Origin: Heyndrickxia coagulans 36D1
GTDB taxonomy: Bacteria > Bacillota > Bacilli > Bacillales > Bacillaceae_C
Length of the DNA stretch: 64,000 nucleotides
Assembly: GCF_000169195.2 (NCBI RefSeq)
Contig: NC_016023.1
Span: 1-64,000, forward strand
Direction of reading: 5' to 3'
Numbering within the stretch: the stretch's first letter is position 1; every line of letters starts with the position of its first letter. Position numbers and translations under genes: made by a program. A model generated the notes under the pieces. That model was not told the DNA's origin. It did no database searches and worked only from the letters and a program-made list of their open reading frames with translations. Below are positions 19,801 to 31,198 of the stretch, piece after piece.

Positions 19801-21190
19801 ACCGTTCAAACGTATCGACCACTTCGCCGTCTTGGATTTTCACCGCAGCGATTTCGATGATCGTATCATAAACGGCAGATAATCCCGTTGTTTCAACGTC
19901 AAAGACGACATATGTCGCTTCATCAAGGTGGACGTGCGCATCATTATAGGCAATCGGCACCCCGTCGTCGACAAGATTGGCTTCAACGCCGAAGATGACT
20001 TTTATACCGTTCTTTTTGCCGGCGCTGTAAGCTTCCGGAAAACTTTGCGCGACGGCGTGGTCTGTGATCGCAATCGCCGGATGGCCCCATTTTTTTGCCT
20101 GGGCGACAAGGGTAGACGCGGAAGTGACCGCATCCATCTGGCTCATCGGCGTATGGAGATGGAGTTCGACCCGCTTCTCATTTTCCGGCGCATGGTCTTT
20201 CCGGACGCGCGGGGCTACTTCAGAAAGATCGTTGGCGATCATGACCAGATCACGGACAAACGTATCGTTCTGGATGCTGCCGCGCGCACGCAGCCACATC
20301 CCTTTCTTCACGCGGGCAAATTGTGCGGCATCTTCCTTATCCCGCGAAAACATCTTCACGAGAATGGAGCTCGTATAATCGGTGATTTTTAACGTCAAAA
20401 GCGTCCGCCCGCTGCGCAGTTCTTTCGTTTCGACGTCAAACACATAGCCTTCCACCGTAATCCGCCGTTCTTCATCAACAATCTCGGAAAGGCGGCGGAT
20501 ATCATCATCGGGCGGGATTCTCAGCCCGATCATAAGCGGTCCCGCGTCGTGCGTTTCTTCCCCGCTCTGTTGCTCATTCACGTGCTTCTGCATTTCGAGA
20601 ACGGCCTGTTTTGCCCGTTCCTCATCTTCTTTTTTCTTTTCTTCCATAAATTTGGCGTATGCTTCACTTGCTTCAGGTGCCGCCGAAATTTCCGTGTCAA
20701 ACATCAGCTGCGGAAAACCGGCCCGTTCGTAAAAACGGACGATCCATTCCCCGTATTTTTGTTTTAATGTCGCTGCTTCCGGTTCATTGCGGCCGGTTAC
20801 CACCAGCTTATTGCCGGAAAGTGACGGCACCTGCTCCGCAAGTAGGGACAAAAGCATCGGCGACATGCCTTCCAGTTCTCCTAGGCACGCTTTCCAGTAA
20901 TCGGCAATCAGCGCCGGCCCAAAAGAAGGGTCTTTCGCCCGGATTGAAAAACGGACGTCGGCAATATGCTGAAAAGCCTGGCGCAAACGGGTTGTAAATG
21001 TCAAGTACACTTCAAAGGGGAGAATTTTTTCGAGCAAAAAATAAAAATGCCATCGCTTTGACTGGCGTTCCACAACTAGTTTTTCAATTTCTCCGTATTT
21101 AAAATGCTCGTAAAACCTGTCATCAAGCAGTTCCAGCTGCCGGAGCAAAATCTGGAACCTTTCTTTCTTTCCGGCGGGATTTTCAATCAT
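16862..21190 (-). CDS. polC: DNA polymerase III alpha subunit, PolC type
   Basis: Gram-positive replicative polymerase with built-in proofreading. Order: N-terminal domains (about 1-230), OB fold ([20 protein letters not shown]), PHP segment ([16 protein letters not shown]), inserted DnaQ-type exonuclease ([31 protein letters not shown]), second PHP part, a zinc module (CPNC...CPAC), the palm with [18 protein letters not shown], and the C-terminal QNQLSLF end that binds the clamp. The ATG at 21190 follows GGGAGAGG. An ATG five codons earlier has no spacing to its ribosome site. Length (1442 residues) is normal. Confidence 0.98.
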   Translation of the reverse strand: MIENPAGKKERFQILLRQLELLDDRFYEHFKYGEIEKLVVERQSKRWHFYFLLEKILPFEVYLTFTTRLRQAFQHIADVRFSIRAKDPSFGPALIADYWKACLGELEGMSPMLLSLLAEQVPSLSGNKLVVTGRNEPEAATLKQKYGEWIVRFYERAGFPQLMFDTEISAAPEASEAYAKFMEEKKKEDEERAKQAVLEMQKHVNEQQSGEETHDAGPLMIGLRIPPDDDIRRLSEIVDEERRITVEGYVFDVETKELRSGRTLLTLKITDYTSSILVKMFSRDKEDAAQFARVKKGMWLRARGSIQNDTFVRDLVMIANDLSEVAPRVRKDHAPENEKRVELHLHTPMSQMDAVTSASTLVAQAKKWGHPAIAITDHAVAQSFPEAYSAGKKNGIKVIFGVEANLVDDGVPIAYNDAHVHLDEATYVVFDVETTGLSAVYDTIIEIAAVKIQDGEVVDTFERFANPGRPLSNTIIELTHITDDMLKDAPDISEVLKEYNEWIGDAVLVAHNASFDIGFLNVGLKKAGLPKSNNPVIDTLELGRFLYPDFKNYRLNTLAKKFNVELTQHHRAIYDTEATGQIFLKMLKDARNRGITYHDELNQYMGEGGAYKRARPSHCTLLVRTQEGLKNLFKLISLSHIDYFYRVPRIPRSELQKYREGILVGSGCDKGEVFEGMMQKDPAEVEEIARFYDYLEVHPKEVYAPLIDQELIRDEKALEEIITKIVRLGEKLNLPVVATGNVHYLNPEDKIYRKILISSQGGANPLNRHRLPDVHFRTTDEMLACFSFLGEEKAKEIVVDNTNKIAGLIEDVKPVKDELYTPKIEGAEEEIREQSYKRAKMIYGDPLPEIVEARLEKELKSIIGHGFAVIYLIAHKLVKKSLNDGYLVGSRGSVGSSLVATMTEITEVNPLPPHYVCPNCKHSEFFNDGSVGSGFDLPDKNCPACGAKYKKDGHDIPFETFLGFKGDKVPDIDLNFSGDYQPRAHAYTKVLFGEEYVYRAGTIGTVAEKTAYGYVKGYAQDHNLTFRSAEIDRLVQGCTGVKRTTGQHPGGIIVVPDYMDIYDFTPIQYPADDHNSEWRTTHFDFHSIHDNILKLDILGHDDPTVIRMLQDLSGIDPKTIPTDDPEVMKIFSGPEPLGVTEEQIMCKTGTLGIPEFGTKFVRQMLEDTKPTTFAELVQISGLSHGTDVWLGNAQELIQNGTCTLPEVIGCRDDIMVYLIYQGLEPSLAFKIMESVRKGKGLTPEMEEEMIKQNVPNWYIESCKKIKYMFPKAHATAYVLMAVRIAYFKVYHPLIYYATYFTVRAEDFDLDVMIHGSNSIKAKISEINAKGMDASAKEKSLLTVLELALEMTARGFRFQPIDLYRSEADKFVIDGDSLIPPFNAIPGLGTNAAVNIVKAREEGEFLSKEDLQRRGKVSKTIMEYLDGHGCLESLPEQNQLSLF

Positions 21191-21228
21191 CTTGTCCTCT
21201 CCCATCCTTTTTCATTCAATCTATCTTT

Positions 21229-21257
21229 ATCTTAAAAAACAAGCGTCCCGAATGCAA
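21229..21257 (-). promoter_or_regulatory. possible sigma-A promoter of polC
   Basis: On the minus strand TTGCAT (21252-21257) and TAAGAT (21229-21234) are 17 bases apart, about 40 bases before polC. Matches are moderate (3/6 and 4/6). Confidence 0.4.
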
Positions 21258-21343
21258 TCTTTCCGGAATTTTTCCCGGTAGTGTTGAAAGGTTCGGGTGT
21301 TGAAATTTTCCAGGCAAAACATTTTCTGCCTCTTTTTTGCAGG

Positions 21344-21380
21344 AAAAGAAGAGAAGCACCGGCCGGTAAGCCGATGCCCC
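21344..21380 (-). terminator. terminator after proS
   Basis: On the minus strand GCATCGGC pairs with GCCGGTGC (one G-U) and is followed by the pyrimidine-rich TTCTCTTCTTTTCC. It directly follows the proS stop, and its U-run is interrupted by C. Confidence 0.6.
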
Positions 21381-21382
21381 TG

Positions 21383-23092
21383 TCATGAAGCAAGTTGTGC
21401 TAAAATATTAGAAATTGTCTCGGCCAAATCCTCTTTTTTCACTTCGAGCACTTCCCCGGTTTTTCTGATTTTCACTTCGACGATGCCTTCCGCCGCTTTT
21501 TTCCCGACGGTTACCCGGACAGGCAGGCCGATCAGGTCGGAATCCGCAAATTTCACACCCGGGCGCTCGTTTCTGTCATCCATCAAGACGGTAAACTGCT
21601 TTTCAAGTTCCGCATGGAGCGATTCTGCAAGGGCGGATTGTTGGGCATCCTTCATATTTACCGGAACGAGATGCACGTCAAACGGCGCCAGATTGACAGG
21701 CCAAACAAGCCCTTTATCATCGTTATGCTGTTCGCACACTGCTGTTAAAGTGCGGGAGACACCAATCCCGTAACACCCCATCAACATGACCTGCTCCCTG
21801 CCGTTTTCGTCTAAAAAGGCGGCGTGCATGGCCTCACTGTATTTTGTGCCGAGTTTGAAAATATGCCCGACCTCTATGCCGCGTGCAAACCGGATCGTTC
21901 CCTTTCCGTCCGGTGACGGGTCGCCTTCCTGGATATTGCGGAGATCCCCGTATAGATCGACGCGGTAATCCCTCTCCGGATTCGCATTCACATAGTGGAA
22001 GTCATTCTCATTGGCACCGCAAATGCCGTTGACTACATAGCGGACGGCGTGATCGGCCAAAATCCGGATCTGTTCCGGCGCGCCGACAGGGCCGAGCGAA
22101 CCGGGATCCGCCCCCATGATCGACTTGATGGCTTCCGGATCTGCCATTTCAATCGTTTCAGAACCGAGAAGATGTTTGACTTTGACTTCATTTACGTCAT
22201 GATCGCCCCTGACCAGCACAATGACATATTCATCATCCGCTTTCAGCACAAGGGTCTTCAGGCATTTTTCAGGATCTGCCTTTAGAAAGTCCGCAATTTG
22301 CGCGATCGTTCTTTGCCCCGGGGTCGGAATTTTTTCGAGCGGTTTTTCCGCTTCATCCGGCTTTGTGTAAACGGTCTTCACTTCCGCCATTTCAATATTT
22401 GCCGCATAATCGGATGAGTCGGAATACGCAATGGTGTCTTCCCCGATTTCAGACAGCACCATAAACTCCTGCGTATCTTTCCCGCCGATCGCGCCCGAGT
22501 CCGCCAATACGGCGCGGAAATCCAGTTTGCACCGCGAGAATATATTGGTATAAGCCCGATACATATCCTTATACGTCTCATCAAGGCTCTCTTTGTTGGC
22601 ATGGAAAGAATACGCGTCTTTCATGATGAATTCCCGTCCGCGCAGCAAGCCGAAACGCGGGCGCTTTTCATCCCGAAATTTCGTTTGAATTTGGTATAAA
22701 GAAAGCGGCAGGCGTTTATACGATTTTACTTCGTTCCGAATTAAACTTGTGATCACTTCTTCATGCGTCGGCCCGAGCGCAAAGTCCCGTTCATGCCGGT
22801 CCTTAAGGCGCATCAAATCCGGCCCGTAAGAATACCAGCGCCCCGATTCCTGCCACAATTCCGCCGGCTGGAGGGACGGCATCAGCAATTCCATGGAACC
22901 GATAGCTTCCAATTCTTCGCGGATAATCGCTTCAATTTTATGTAAGACTTTTTTCGCGAGCGGCAAATACGTATAAACACCGCTTGCAATTTGCCGTATG
23001 TAACCGGCACGGAGCAGCAGCTGATGGCTTTTCACCTCGGCTTCTGCCGGTACGTCCCGCAATGTCGGAATAAACAATTTGCTCTGTTTCAT
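21383..23092 (-). CDS. proS: prolyl-tRNA synthetase
   Basis: Charges tRNA-Pro. Class II motifs: [18 protein letters not shown] (motif 1 region), [23 protein letters not shown] with [17 protein letters not shown] (motif 2) and [14 protein letters not shown] (motif 3). Between motifs 2 and 3 is the YbaK-like editing insertion (about 230-390), so this is the bacterial long form. The anticodon-binding domain is at the C-terminus. The ATG at 23092 is chosen because the family starts M-[RK]-Q-S and because GGGAG precedes it. No T-box leader was seen. Confidence 0.97.
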   Translation of the reverse strand: MKQSKLFIPTLRDVPAEAEVKSHQLLLRAGYIRQIASGVYTYLPLAKKVLHKIEAIIREELEAIGSMELLMPSLQPAELWQESGRWYSYGPDLMRLKDRHERDFALGPTHEEVITSLIRNEVKSYKRLPLSLYQIQTKFRDEKRPRFGLLRGREFIMKDAYSFHANKESLDETYKDMYRAYTNIFSRCKLDFRAVLADSGAIGGKDTQEFMVLSEIGEDTIAYSDSSDYAANIEMAEVKTVYTKPDEAEKPLEKIPTPGQRTIAQIADFLKADPEKCLKTLVLKADDEYVIVLVRGDHDVNEVKVKHLLGSETIEMADPEAIKSIMGADPGSLGPVGAPEQIRILADHAVRYVVNGICGANENDFHYVNANPERDYRVDLYGDLRNIQEGDPSPDGKGTIRFARGIEVGHIFKLGTKYSEAMHAAFLDENGREQVMLMGCYGIGVSRTLTAVCEQHNDDKGLVWPVNLAPFDVHLVPVNMKDAQQSALAESLHAELEKQFTVLMDDRNERPGVKFADSDLIGLPVRVTVGKKAAEGIVEVKIRKTGEVLEVKKEDLAETISNILAQLAS

Positions 23093-23425
23093 ACATCGCA
23101 CTCCCGTATTCATTTATTATAGATCAGTCGCGTTGATTACGTTCCTTCGTTTCTATTCCCCCGATTCAGCAAACCAGGTCCAAGGTTGGATGGTAAGAGA
23201 TTGTAAATCAAAAGCCGGGCCAGGGTGCTAGAAATGCAGATTTTAAAAGGGATCCGCACGGTAAAAATACGAAGATTTGGCGTTGCTTGTGAAGACGAGC
23301 GGGCCAAACCGGGCTAATGGCGGATCAAAAATGCAAATCCATTTTATAACCGTCTCCGTAAAGCAGGTAAGGAAGCAGGCCCTTTTGCAACAGGGCCCGC
23401 TGGAACCCCCTCGAAACCGGAAACT
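23093..23425 (-). other. non-coding gap between rasP and proS
   Basis: No gene is supported here. The rasP-proximal end (23380-23406) has a hairpin pairing GCGGGCCCT with AGGGCCTGC on the minus strand, followed only by TTCCTT, a weak terminator. A perfect TATAAT at 23116-23121 lies about 25 bases before proS but has no clear -35. The characteristic T-box antiterminator sequence was looked for and not found. Confidence 0.6.
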
Positions 23426-24685
23426 TTACAGGAAAAATCTTTGGATATCATTCCAGGTGACAATAATCATCAACAGCATCAGAAGCGCAAAACCGATAAA
23501 ATGGACGATGCCTTCTTTTTGCCGGTCAATCGGTTTGCCCCGCAATGCTTCGATGCCGAAAAACAGCAGCCTGCCGCCATCTAAAGCCGGCAGCGGGAGC
23601 AGGTTCATAATCCCGATGTTGATGCTCAACAATCCTGCCCATTTAAACAAATAAATGATGCCCGACTTGGCGACGGTCTCTGTTGATTTGTAAATGCCGA
23701 CAGGGCCTGACAGCATATCAATGGAAAAGCCGCCGCTGATCAGGTGGCCAAGCAGTTTAAAAATTTCCACCGTCCAAACGTATGTCTGTGTAATGCCGTA
23801 CGTGGCTACTTTCAGCGGGGAATGGTCAACCGGGCTGGTCACGCCGATTCTCCCGATGGTCTTCCCGTCCTCTGAAATGCTTTTTGGCGTCACCGGAATG
23901 TCCATTGTTTTGCCGTTCCGTTCCACTGTAAACGTAATTTTTTCATCAGGGTGTTTTTGGATCACGTCGACAATGTCATTCCACGTCGAGATTTCGGCAC
24001 CGTCAATGCTGATCACTGTATCCCCTTTATGCAGCCCGGCCTTTGCCGCAGCACTGTCCTTGACAACCGTTCCGAGCACCGGATCGGTCATCGGCACCCC
24101 CTGCACCACGGCCATAAGGGTAAAGACAAGGGCTGCCAGAACGAAATTCATGAGCGGGCCCGCAAAAATCGTGAGCGCCCGCTTCCCAAGCGATTTGGAG
24201 GCAAACTGGCGGTCCCAAGGCGCGATTTGCATTTCCATCCGGTCTTCGACAAGCACGGCATCCCTTTTCACTTTAAACGTCCGGAGGTGTTCATCATCGC
24301 CTTCTTCATAGCCTTTGATTACAAGCGCACGTTCCAGATCTGCAGATTCCGTTTCAATCATGCGCAATCCGGTATACCGGTCTTTTCCGTTCACCACGAT
24401 TTTTTCAACGGCTTCGTTTTCATCGAAAAGCAGCCCAACCCGCTGGCCTGGCTTCAACTCCGGCATATCCGGGTCTTCCCCCGCCATCCGTACGTATCCG
24501 CCGATCGGAAGCAGGCGGACGGTATACTGCGTTTCGTTTTTCTTAAACGAAAGGATCTTCGGGCCGAATCCGATCGCAAATTCGCGGCATAAAATCCCGG
24601 CTTTTTTGGCAACAAAGAAATGCCCGGCTTCATGGAAAATGACAAGTGAACCAAAAATCAAAATAAAGGCTATAACTGTCGTCAA
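23426..24685 (-). CDS. rasP: site-2 intramembrane zinc metalloprotease RasP
   Basis: Cleaves membrane-embedded anti-sigma factors and remnant signal peptides. The zinc-binding HEAGH is in the first membrane helix (about residues 18-22). A PDZ domain follows around 190-270 (AAAKAGLHKGDTVISIDG), and the third metal ligand is in NLLPLPALDGGRLLFFGIE. There are four membrane helices, with the last near WNDIQRFFL. The TTG start at 24685 follows AAGGTGG. Upstream dxr and cdsA suggest a shared envelope/isoprenoid cluster, as in B. subtilis. Confidence 0.97.
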   Translation of the reverse strand: MTTVIAFILIFGSLVIFHEAGHFFVAKKAGILCREFAIGFGPKILSFKKNETQYTVRLLPIGGYVRMAGEDPDMPELKPGQRVGLLFDENEAVEKIVVNGKDRYTGLRMIETESADLERALVIKGYEEGDDEHLRTFKVKRDAVLVEDRMEMQIAPWDRQFASKSLGKRALTIFAGPLMNFVLAALVFTLMAVVQGVPMTDPVLGTVVKDSAAAKAGLHKGDTVISIDGAEISTWNDIVDVIQKHPDEKITFTVERNGKTMDIPVTPKSISEDGKTIGRIGVTSPVDHSPLKVATYGITQTYVWTVEIFKLLGHLISGGFSIDMLSGPVGIYKSTETVAKSGIIYLFKWAGLLSINIGIMNLLPLPALDGGRLLFFGIEALRGKPIDRQKEGIVHFIGFALLMLLMIIVTWNDIQRFFL

Positions 24686-24748
24686 ATGAATACCACCTTA
24701 CTTTAAAATAGTCTCCGCCTTTTTCAGGAACTCCGGGCAAGCTCCCGC

Positions 24749-25894
24749 TTATATGAGCGAGGCCACATAGTCCCGCGTCTCACGGTCAACGGCCCAGATC
24801 GTTTCCAAATCAGGGTGTATAATTACATTATGCCTTGCAAGCGCCTTTTCAATCAACTGATCAATTTGCAAAAACGAAATTTTTTCCTGCAAAAAGGCAT
24901 GGACCGCCACCTCATTGGCCGCATTCAGCACGGCCGGCATCGATCCGCCGGCTTTTCCGGCTTCATAGGCAAGTTTCAGGCAGTAAAAGCGTTCTTCATC
25001 CATTTTTTCAAAATGAAGCCGGCCGATTTCCGCCAAATCGAGCCGCTTTGCATCCGGTAGCGGCAACCTTTTTGGAAATCCGAGCGCATATTGAATCGGG
25101 ATGCGCATATCGGGCATCCCGAGCTGCGCCTTTACGCTGCTGTCACGGAATTCGACGAGAGAGTGGATGATGCTTTCGCGGTGCAGGATAGTATCAATTT
25201 TTTCAAAGGGAAGGCCGAACAGCCAGTGTGCTTCAATGACTTCGAGCCCTTTATTCATCATTGTTGCCGAATCAACCGTGATTTTGGCGCCCATCGACCA
25301 ATTCGGGTGGTTCAGCGCATCTTTTACGGTGACGGTTTCAAGCTGTTCCCTTGTATAATCACGGAAACTGCCGCCGGATGCGGTAATGATGAGCCGTTCG
25401 ATCTCATCCCGGTTTTCCCCTTGCAAACATTGAAAAATGGCGGAATGCTCGCTGTCGATCGGAAGAATTTCAGTTTCGGCGCGCCTTGCTGCATCCATCA
25501 CGAGGTGGCCAGCTGTGACGAGCGTTTCTTTATTGGCGATCGCAACAGTTTTCCCCGCCCGGATCGCCTCCAAAGTCGGCAACAGCCCGACACTGCCAAG
25601 CACCGCATTGACCAAAATATCCGATTCGGCATATACCGCCGTTTCGACCATCCCTTTTTCCCCGTAGAGCACAACCGGGCTGTCCCCGAATTCGGTTTTC
25701 AGCCGGGCACAGTCTTCTTTGTCAGCGACAGAGACAAGCGCCGGATGAAACTCCGAAATAATTTTCCTCGTTAAATTGAGATTTCTCCCTGCTGAAAAGG
25801 CCGCGAGCCGGAATGCTTCCGGATGGTTCCGGATCACATCCAGCGTTTGTGTACCAATGGAGCCCGTCGCCCCCAATAAGCTGATTTGCTTCAA
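24749..25894 (-). CDS. dxr: 1-deoxy-D-xylulose-5-phosphate reductoisomerase
   Basis: Second step of the MEP isoprenoid pathway, making MEP from DXP with NADPH. The nucleotide loop [16 protein letters not shown] is at the N-terminus. Metal and substrate residues lie in [16 protein letters not shown] and [10 protein letters not shown], with [27 protein letters not shown] following. The TTG start at 25894 has AGAGGTGG upstream. 381 residues is normal. Confidence 0.97.
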   Translation of the reverse strand: MKQISLLGATGSIGTQTLDVIRNHPEAFRLAAFSAGRNLNLTRKIISEFHPALVSVADKEDCARLKTEFGDSPVVLYGEKGMVETAVYAESDILVNAVLGSVGLLPTLEAIRAGKTVAIANKETLVTAGHLVMDAARRAETEILPIDSEHSAIFQCLQGENRDEIERLIITASGGSFRDYTREQLETVTVKDALNHPNWSMGAKITVDSATMMNKGLEVIEAHWLFGLPFEKIDTILHRESIIHSLVEFRDSSVKAQLGMPDMRIPIQYALGFPKRLPLPDAKRLDLAEIGRLHFEKMDEERFYCLKLAYEAGKAGGSMPAVLNAANEVAVHAFLQEKISFLQIDQLIEKALARHNVIIHPDLETIWAVDRETRDYVASLI

Positions 25895-25912
25895 TGCTAT
25901 CCACCTCTTTTT

Positions 25913-26716
25913 CTATCCCGCCATCATTTTTAAAAAATGGATAAGCGGGAGGACAAACAATAAACTGTCAAAGCGGTCCAAAATGCCGCCGTGCCCGGGC
26001 AGGATTTTCCCTGCGTCTTTTACCCCGTAATGCCGTTTATACGCGGATTCCACCAAATCCCCGATCTGGCCGAAAACGGAGAGGACGACCGTGGACACCA
26101 TGAGCCGCCCGAGCCCGAGGCCGATATTGGAATAGAAAAAAAACAGCACAGCAACAATGACCGCACACAGTACGCCGCCAAGCGCGCCTTCAACCGTTTT
26201 ATTCGGGCTGATCTCTGGCCACAGCTTATGCTTTCCAAAAGCCCGTCCGACGAAATAAGCGCCGGAATCCGTTGCCCAAATGAGAAACAGGGCGTAAAAA
26301 ATATAGGTTATGCCCGCATCTGGCGCATTTCTTGTTTCAATAAAATAATAAAAGCCGATGCCAACGTAGATGGCGGACAAAATGTGGAAACCAGCCTGCT
26401 CAAATGTAAACCGGTTTTTCGTCACCACCATGTAGGCAAGAAAAAGCAGCACGATCATATACACCAATTCAAGCTTTGAAAAGCCTGTTTGTGCGATGAC
26501 ATGCATATACTTTGATGGAAATAAAATCAGCCAAAGCAGCAGGACGGAAAGGAGGCCGCCAAAGGAAAAAAATGACTGTTTTCCCATCCGCAACAGCTCG
26601 TATAGCGCAACGGTCGCCATGGCATACACGAGCAGCGCAAACGGCCATCTCCCGTATATCACAAAAGGAATAAAAAAAGCTGCTGCCACGATGGCTGTAA
26701 TGATTCTTTGCTTCAT
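25913..26716 (-). CDS. cdsA: phosphatidate cytidylyltransferase
   Basis: Makes CDP-diacylglycerol for phospholipid synthesis, in the cytoplasmic membrane. There are about seven to eight hydrophobic helices, and the family signature is near the C-terminus: SPNKTVEGALGGVL and KRHYGVKDAGKILPGHGGILDRFDSL with the metal-binding Asp. Its start overlaps the uppS stop (ATGA). Confidence 0.96.
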   Translation of the reverse strand: MKQRIITAIVAAAFFIPFVIYGRWPFALLVYAMATVALYELLRMGKQSFFSFGGLLSVLLLWLILFPSKYMHVIAQTGFSKLELVYMIVLLFLAYMVVTKNRFTFEQAGFHILSAIYVGIGFYYFIETRNAPDAGITYIFYALFLIWATDSGAYFVGRAFGKHKLWPEISPNKTVEGALGGVLCAVIVAVLFFFYSNIGLGLGRLMVSTVVLSVFGQIGDLVESAYKRHYGVKDAGKILPGHGGILDRFDSLLFVLPLIHFLKMMAG

Positions 26717-27507
26717 TCAGACTGCTCCTCACTTTTTAAACCGCCGTATCTTCGGGAACGTTTTTGATATTCTTCAATCGCACTTAAAAAATGTTCCTCA
26801 TTAAAATCCGGCCATAACACATCGGTAAACACAAACTCCGTATACGCCAGCTGCCACAACATAAAATTGCTGAGCCGGATTTCCCCGCTCGTCCGGATTA
26901 AAAGGTCGGGGTCCTGCAGGCCGTGCGTCATTAAGTACTGGTGGAACACTTCCTCGGTCAGCTCGTTTTCATTCATTATACCATTTTTTACATCCATTAA
27001 AATATTTCTCACGGCGCGCATAATTTCATCCCTGCTCCCGTAGTTCAACGCAAAATTGAGAATCAGCCCGTCGTTTTGCGCCGTTTCACTGATCGCTTTA
27101 TTGATGGCCCTTTGAGTATGAAGCGGGATTTTTTCTTTGCACCCCATCATCTGCACTTTCACATTTTCCGCTTTCAGCTCGGGAAGATAAGTGGATAAAA
27201 ATTCTTCCGGCAGCTTCATTAAGTATTCCACTTCTAATTTTGGCCGTTTCCAGTTTTCTGTTGAAAAAGCATACAGCGTCAATACTTTGATTCCGAGCCG
27301 GTTGGCGATACGGGTAATTTTCCGGACGGTTTTCATGCCTTCGTGATGGCCGGCCACCCGCGGCAAATGGCGTTTTTTCGCCCATCTTCCGTTGCCGTCC
27401 ATGATGATGGCGACATGTTCCGGGATGGCGGCAGCTTTCACTTTTTCGCCGCGGGTTGTCGTGTCGCGGCCTTCTTTATCGAAAGATTTCCATCTTTTTA
27501 AATTCAT
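26713..27507 (-). CDS. uppS: undecaprenyl diphosphate synthase
   Basis: cis-Prenyltransferase that makes the C55 lipid carrier for wall synthesis. The catalytic Asp is in IIMDGNGRWAKKRHLPR. RVAGHHEGMKTVR, LYAFSTENWKRP and LIRTSGEIRLSNFMLWQLAYTEF are all intact. ATG 27507 (MNLKRWKSF) lies 11 bases after GGAGGG, and a GTG two codons earlier (27513) has tighter spacing and may be the real start. Longer upstream in-frame sequence is not family-like. Confidence 0.95.
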   Translation of the reverse strand: MNLKRWKSFDKEGRDTTTRGEKVKAAAIPEHVAIIMDGNGRWAKKRHLPRVAGHHEGMKTVRKITRIANRLGIKVLTLYAFSTENWKRPKLEVEYLMKLPEEFLSTYLPELKAENVKVQMMGCKEKIPLHTQRAINKAISETAQNDGLILNFALNYGSRDEIMRAVRNILMDVKNGIMNENELTEEVFHQYLMTHGLQDPDLLIRTSGEIRLSNFMLWQLAYTEFVFTDVLWPDFNEEHFLSAIEEYQKRSRRYGGLKSEEQSE

Positions 27508-27627
27508 ATGCACATTTGCCCTCCAAATGGTATCCGCCTGCAACTTTATGCACGGTACCGCGGCCATACGTGTTCAGTCGTTTCCGGCAAAAGTGGTATG
27601 ACCTTTGTATTCCATTTGCCAACCTCT

Positions 27628-27656
27628 ATTATAGAGAAAATGGATGCGTTTGTGTA
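27628..27656 (-). promoter_or_regulatory. sigma-A promoter of uppS-cdsA-dxr-rasP
   Basis: On the minus strand TACACA (27651-27656, 4/6) and a perfect TATAAT (27628-27633) are 17 bases apart, about 115 bases before uppS. Confidence 0.6.
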
Positions 27657-27821
27657 GTTCTGTTTTTTAAACGATCCGGCCATTTGGTTTGGGGGTGTAT
27701 GGAAAACCGGCTTTGTATCCCCTTTTAAACGCGTGTGTAGCCCCATTTTCCGGCAATATGACAGGATTTTAGAACCGGAACATTCCATGCTCCCGGGAAA
27801 AGCGCGCACTGATAACATAAT

Positions 27822-27860
27822 AAAAAACTTCCATCGGCCGCTTGCCAACGGAAGTTTTTT
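27822..27860 (-). terminator. Rho-independent terminator after frr
   Basis: AAAAAACTTCC and GGAAGTTTTTT form a strong stem with a 17-base GC-rich loop and terminal T-run on the minus strand, just past the frr stop. Confidence 0.9.
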
Positions 27861-27869
27861 GTCCGGCAG

Positions 27870-28426
27870 TCAGACTTCCATAATTTCCTGCTCTTTTGTT
27901 TTTGTCATTTTATCGATTTTTTGAATGTGCTGGTCGGTGATTTTCTGAACGTCTTCCGCGAAACCACGATGCTCATCTTCTGTAATCTCACCGTTTTTCT
28001 CCTGCTTTTTCAGTTCATCATTGGCATCGCGGCGCACGTTACGGATGGCAACTTTTGCTTCTTCCGCTTCTTTTTTGATGAGCTTCACCAGTTCTTTTCT
28101 ACGTTCTTCCGTTAAAGGCGGGATGGAAAGGCGGATTACGGAACCGTCATTATTCGGCGTAAGGCCGAGATCCGATTTTAAAATGGCCCTTTCAATTTCA
28201 CCCAGCACCGTTTTATCATACGGCTGGATCACCATCAGGCGCGCTTCCGGCACGGAAATGGACGCAAGCTGGTTTACAGGTGTCCTAGCGCCGTAGTAAT
28301 CTATCGTGATTTTATCGAGCAGGGCCGCGTTTGCACGCCCCGCACGGATGGAGCCGAGTTCGCGCTGAAAAGCCTGGATTGCTTTTGCCATTTTATCTTT
28401 TGCAGTGTCAATGACCTGATTTGCCA

Positions 28427-28427
<1 letters not shown>
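27870..28427 (-). CDS. frr: ribosome recycling factor
   Basis: Splits post-termination ribosomes with EF-G. The 185 residues contain [48 protein letters not shown] and [13 protein letters not shown], ending QEIMEV. Two ATGs in a row (28430, 28427) follow AGGGGG, and the second has the better spacing. The first overlaps the pyrH stop. Confidence 0.97.
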
Positions 28428-29170
<743 letters not shown>

Positions 29171-29182
29171 TTATGTAAAATT

Positions 29183-29222
29183 GCCCCGGTCCATCTTTGC
29201 CGGTAAACGGGGCGTTTTTTTT
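29183..29222 (+). terminator. plus-strand-oriented terminator-like hairpin ahead of pyrH
   Basis: GCCCCG (29183-29188) and CGGGGC (29208-29213), with an inner CCGG/CCGG pair, are followed on the plus strand by a run of eight T. On the minus strand only AATTTTAC follows, so it would work poorly as a sense terminator. Confidence 0.6.
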
Positions 29223-29245
29223 GCAAGGTTAAAATCCTGCCTTCT

Positions 29246-29281
29246 TTTAAAAAGAGGAACACACTGTGTTCCCCTTTTAAA
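29246..29281 (-). terminator. Rho-independent terminator after tsf
   Basis: AAAAGGGGAACA and TGTTCCTCTTTT form a near-perfect stem ending in a T-run on the minus strand, right after the tsf stop. Confidence 0.88.
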
Positions 29282-29282
29282 A

Positions 29283-30167
29283 CTAGTTTTTCTTCACTTG
29301 ATTCATGACTTCTTCAGCAAAGTTTTCCTGGCGTTTTTCAATGCCTTCGCCGACTTCATAACGGACAAAATCTGCCACTTTTGCATTATGGGAAGCGACG
29401 AACTGCCCAACCGTTTGATCCGGATTTTTGACAAACGCCTGGTCTGCCACACAAATTTCCTCGAAGTATTTCTTCAAGCGTCCTTCCACCATTTTTTCCA
29501 CAATCTTTTCCGGTTTGCCTTCGTTCAGCGCCTGTTGTTTTAATACTTCGCGTTCATGGGCCACTTCTTCTTCCGAAACCTGGTCGCGGGAGATGTATTT
29601 CGGATTCATCGCTGCAACATGAAGGGCAACGTCTTTTGCAACAGAAGCATCGGTTGTGCCTTCAAGAACAGTGAGCACACCGATACGGCCGCCCATGTGG
29701 AGGTATTCGCCGAACGCACCGTTATCCGTTTTCGTTTTCAGGGCAAAACGGCGGAGCGAAATTTTTTCACCGATTTTGGAAATCGCCTGTGTAATAAAAT
29801 CATTGACAGTCGATCCGTTTGCCATTGTTGATTGTAAAGCGGCATCCAGATCGGCCGGTTTGCTTTGAAGCAAATGTTCAGCGATTTCTTTTACAAGGTT
29901 TTGGAATTCTGCATTTTTTGCAACAAAGTCTGTTTCGGCATTGACTTCGAGAATGACGGCGTGGTTGCCTTCGCTTAATACGTAAGTGGTTCCTTCTGCA
30001 GCAACGCGGTCTGCCTTTTTCGCCGCTTTTGCGATCCCTTTTTCACGAAGATAGTCCACCGCTTTTTCCATATCGCCGTTCGTTTCCGTCAGCGCTTTTT
30101 TGCAATCCATCATGCCTGCGCCGGTTTTTTCACGAAGTTCTTTCACCATTTGAGCTGTAATTGCCAT
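29283..30167 (-). CDS. tsf: elongation factor Ts
   Basis: Nucleotide exchange factor for EF-Tu. The N-terminal UBA-like domain [20 protein letters not shown] is followed by the TDFV motif in ETDFVAKN (residues about 79-86), which contacts EF-Tu. [15 protein letters not shown] follows. 294 residues is normal, and AAGGAGG lies ahead of the ATG at 30167. Confidence 0.98.
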   Translation of the reverse strand: MAITAQMVKELREKTGAGMMDCKKALTETNGDMEKAVDYLREKGIAKAAKKADRVAAEGTTYVLSEGNHAVILEVNAETDFVAKNAEFQNLVKEIAEHLLQSKPADLDAALQSTMANGSTVNDFITQAISKIGEKISLRRFALKTKTDNGAFGEYLHMGGRIGVLTVLEGTTDASVAKDVALHVAAMNPKYISRDQVSEEEVAHEREVLKQQALNEGKPEKIVEKMVEGRLKKYFEEICVADQAFVKNPDQTVGQFVASHNAKVADFVRYEVGEGIEKRQENFAEEVMNQVKKN

Positions 30168-30202
30168 CGGATTTCCTCCTTCAAGTTTATGTACGTCTCC
30201 CT

Positions 30203-30243
30203 AAAAAAAGGTGATAAGCACAAACCTTCTTATCACCTTTTTT
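30203..30243 (-). terminator. terminator between rpsB and tsf
   Basis: AAAGGTGATAAG and CTTATCACCTTT form a 12-bp or longer stem with a 9-base loop, followed by seven T on the minus strand. It sits 55 bases after rpsB and 36 before tsf, so partial read-through probably sets the tsf:rpsB ratio. Confidence 0.88.
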
Positions 30244-30298
30244 ATTGGGATATTTTGGGTAAGGTGCGGCCGCTGTCAAACCCCGGCCGGAAAACGGA

Positions 30299-31054
30299 TC
30301 AGGCTTCGACAGTCGTTTCTTCCGTGCCCGCTGCTTCGCCGGATTCGGCCGGAACTTCAGCGGCACCTTCTTCGCCCTGTTTTGCTTCCACAATAGCATC
30401 CGCCATTTTGCTGGTCAAAAGTTTGACCGCACGGATCGCATCATCGTTTGCCGGAATGACATAGTCAATTTCATCCGGATCGCAGTTTGTATCCACAATC
30501 CCGATAATCGGAATGTTTAATTTTCTTGCTTCCGCTACCGCGATGCGTTCTTTGCGCGGATCGATTACAAACAATGCATCCGGCAGGTTCCGCATATCTT
30601 TAATGCCGCCAAGGAATTTCACCAAACGGTCGTGTTCTTTTTTCAACTGGACGACTTCTTTTTTCGGAAGGACATCAAATGTGCCGTCTTCTTCCATTTT
30701 TTCGATTTGTTTCAAACGGTCAATCCGTTTTTGGATCGTTTCAAAGTTGGTTAAGGTTCCGCCAAGCCAGCGGTGGTTCACGTAAAACATGCCGGAACGT
30801 TCCGCTTCATCTTTAACGGATTCCTGCGCCTGTTTTTTCGTGCCGACGAACAGAATATTTCCGCCGTTGCCTGCAAGATCTTTTACAAAGTTATAAGCTT
30901 CTTCTACTTTTTTGACCGTTTTTTGCAGGTCAATAATATAGATGCCGTTCCGTTCCGTGAAAATGTATTTTTTCATTTTCGGGTTCCAGCGGCGCGTCTG
31001 GTGGCCGAAATGGACACCGGCTTCGAGCAGTTGTTTCATTGAGATTACTGACAT
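30299..31054 (-). CDS. rpsB: 30S ribosomal protein S2
   Basis: Small-subunit protein S2. [57 protein letters not shown] and [12 protein letters not shown] are all conserved. The ATG at 31054 follows AGGAGG, and in-frame codons upstream belong to the leader. The last 25 residues are an acidic Ala/Glu-rich tail, common but variable in S2. Confidence 0.98.
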   Translation of the reverse strand: MSVISMKQLLEAGVHFGHQTRRWNPKMKKYIFTERNGIYIIDLQKTVKKVEEAYNFVKDLAGNGGNILFVGTKKQAQESVKDEAERSGMFYVNHRWLGGTLTNFETIQKRIDRLKQIEKMEEDGTFDVLPKKEVVQLKKEHDRLVKFLGGIKDMRNLPDALFVIDPRKERIAVAEARKLNIPIIGIVDTNCDPDEIDYVIPANDDAIRAVKLLTSKMADAIVEAKQGEEGAAEVPAESGEAAGTEETTVEA

Positions 31055-31166
31055 TTTATTTCCTCCTATGGTTTTTTTCCTCCGCCCCAATCCTTTTCAA
31101 AAGGAGACCGCTTAAAAGCAGCACCGTCCTTTAAATCATGAAGCGTGTGTGATAACACCAACGATT

Positions 31167-31195
31167 ACTATACCATAAAAAAAAATGCGAATCAA
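31167..31195 (-). promoter_or_regulatory. sigma-A promoter of rpsB
   Basis: On the minus strand TTGATT (31190-31195) and TATAGT (31167-31172) are 17 bases apart, and TGG precedes the -10. It gives rpsB a leader of about 105 bases, independent of the upstream fla/che operon. Confidence 0.75.
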
Positions 31196-31198
31196 GCA

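Larger units (their letters stand above)
27508..27869 (-). other. non-coding gap between frr and uppS
   Basis: No gene is supported. It holds the frr terminator (27822-27860) at its upstream end and the sigma-A-like uppS promoter near 27628-27656. The remaining leader ahead of uppS (about 110 bases) shows no structure I can name. Confidence 0.6.

Noticed and set aside
23093-23425. Possible T-box leader for proS
   Set aside because: The conserved T-box antiterminator sequence and a strong terminator in front of proS are not present.
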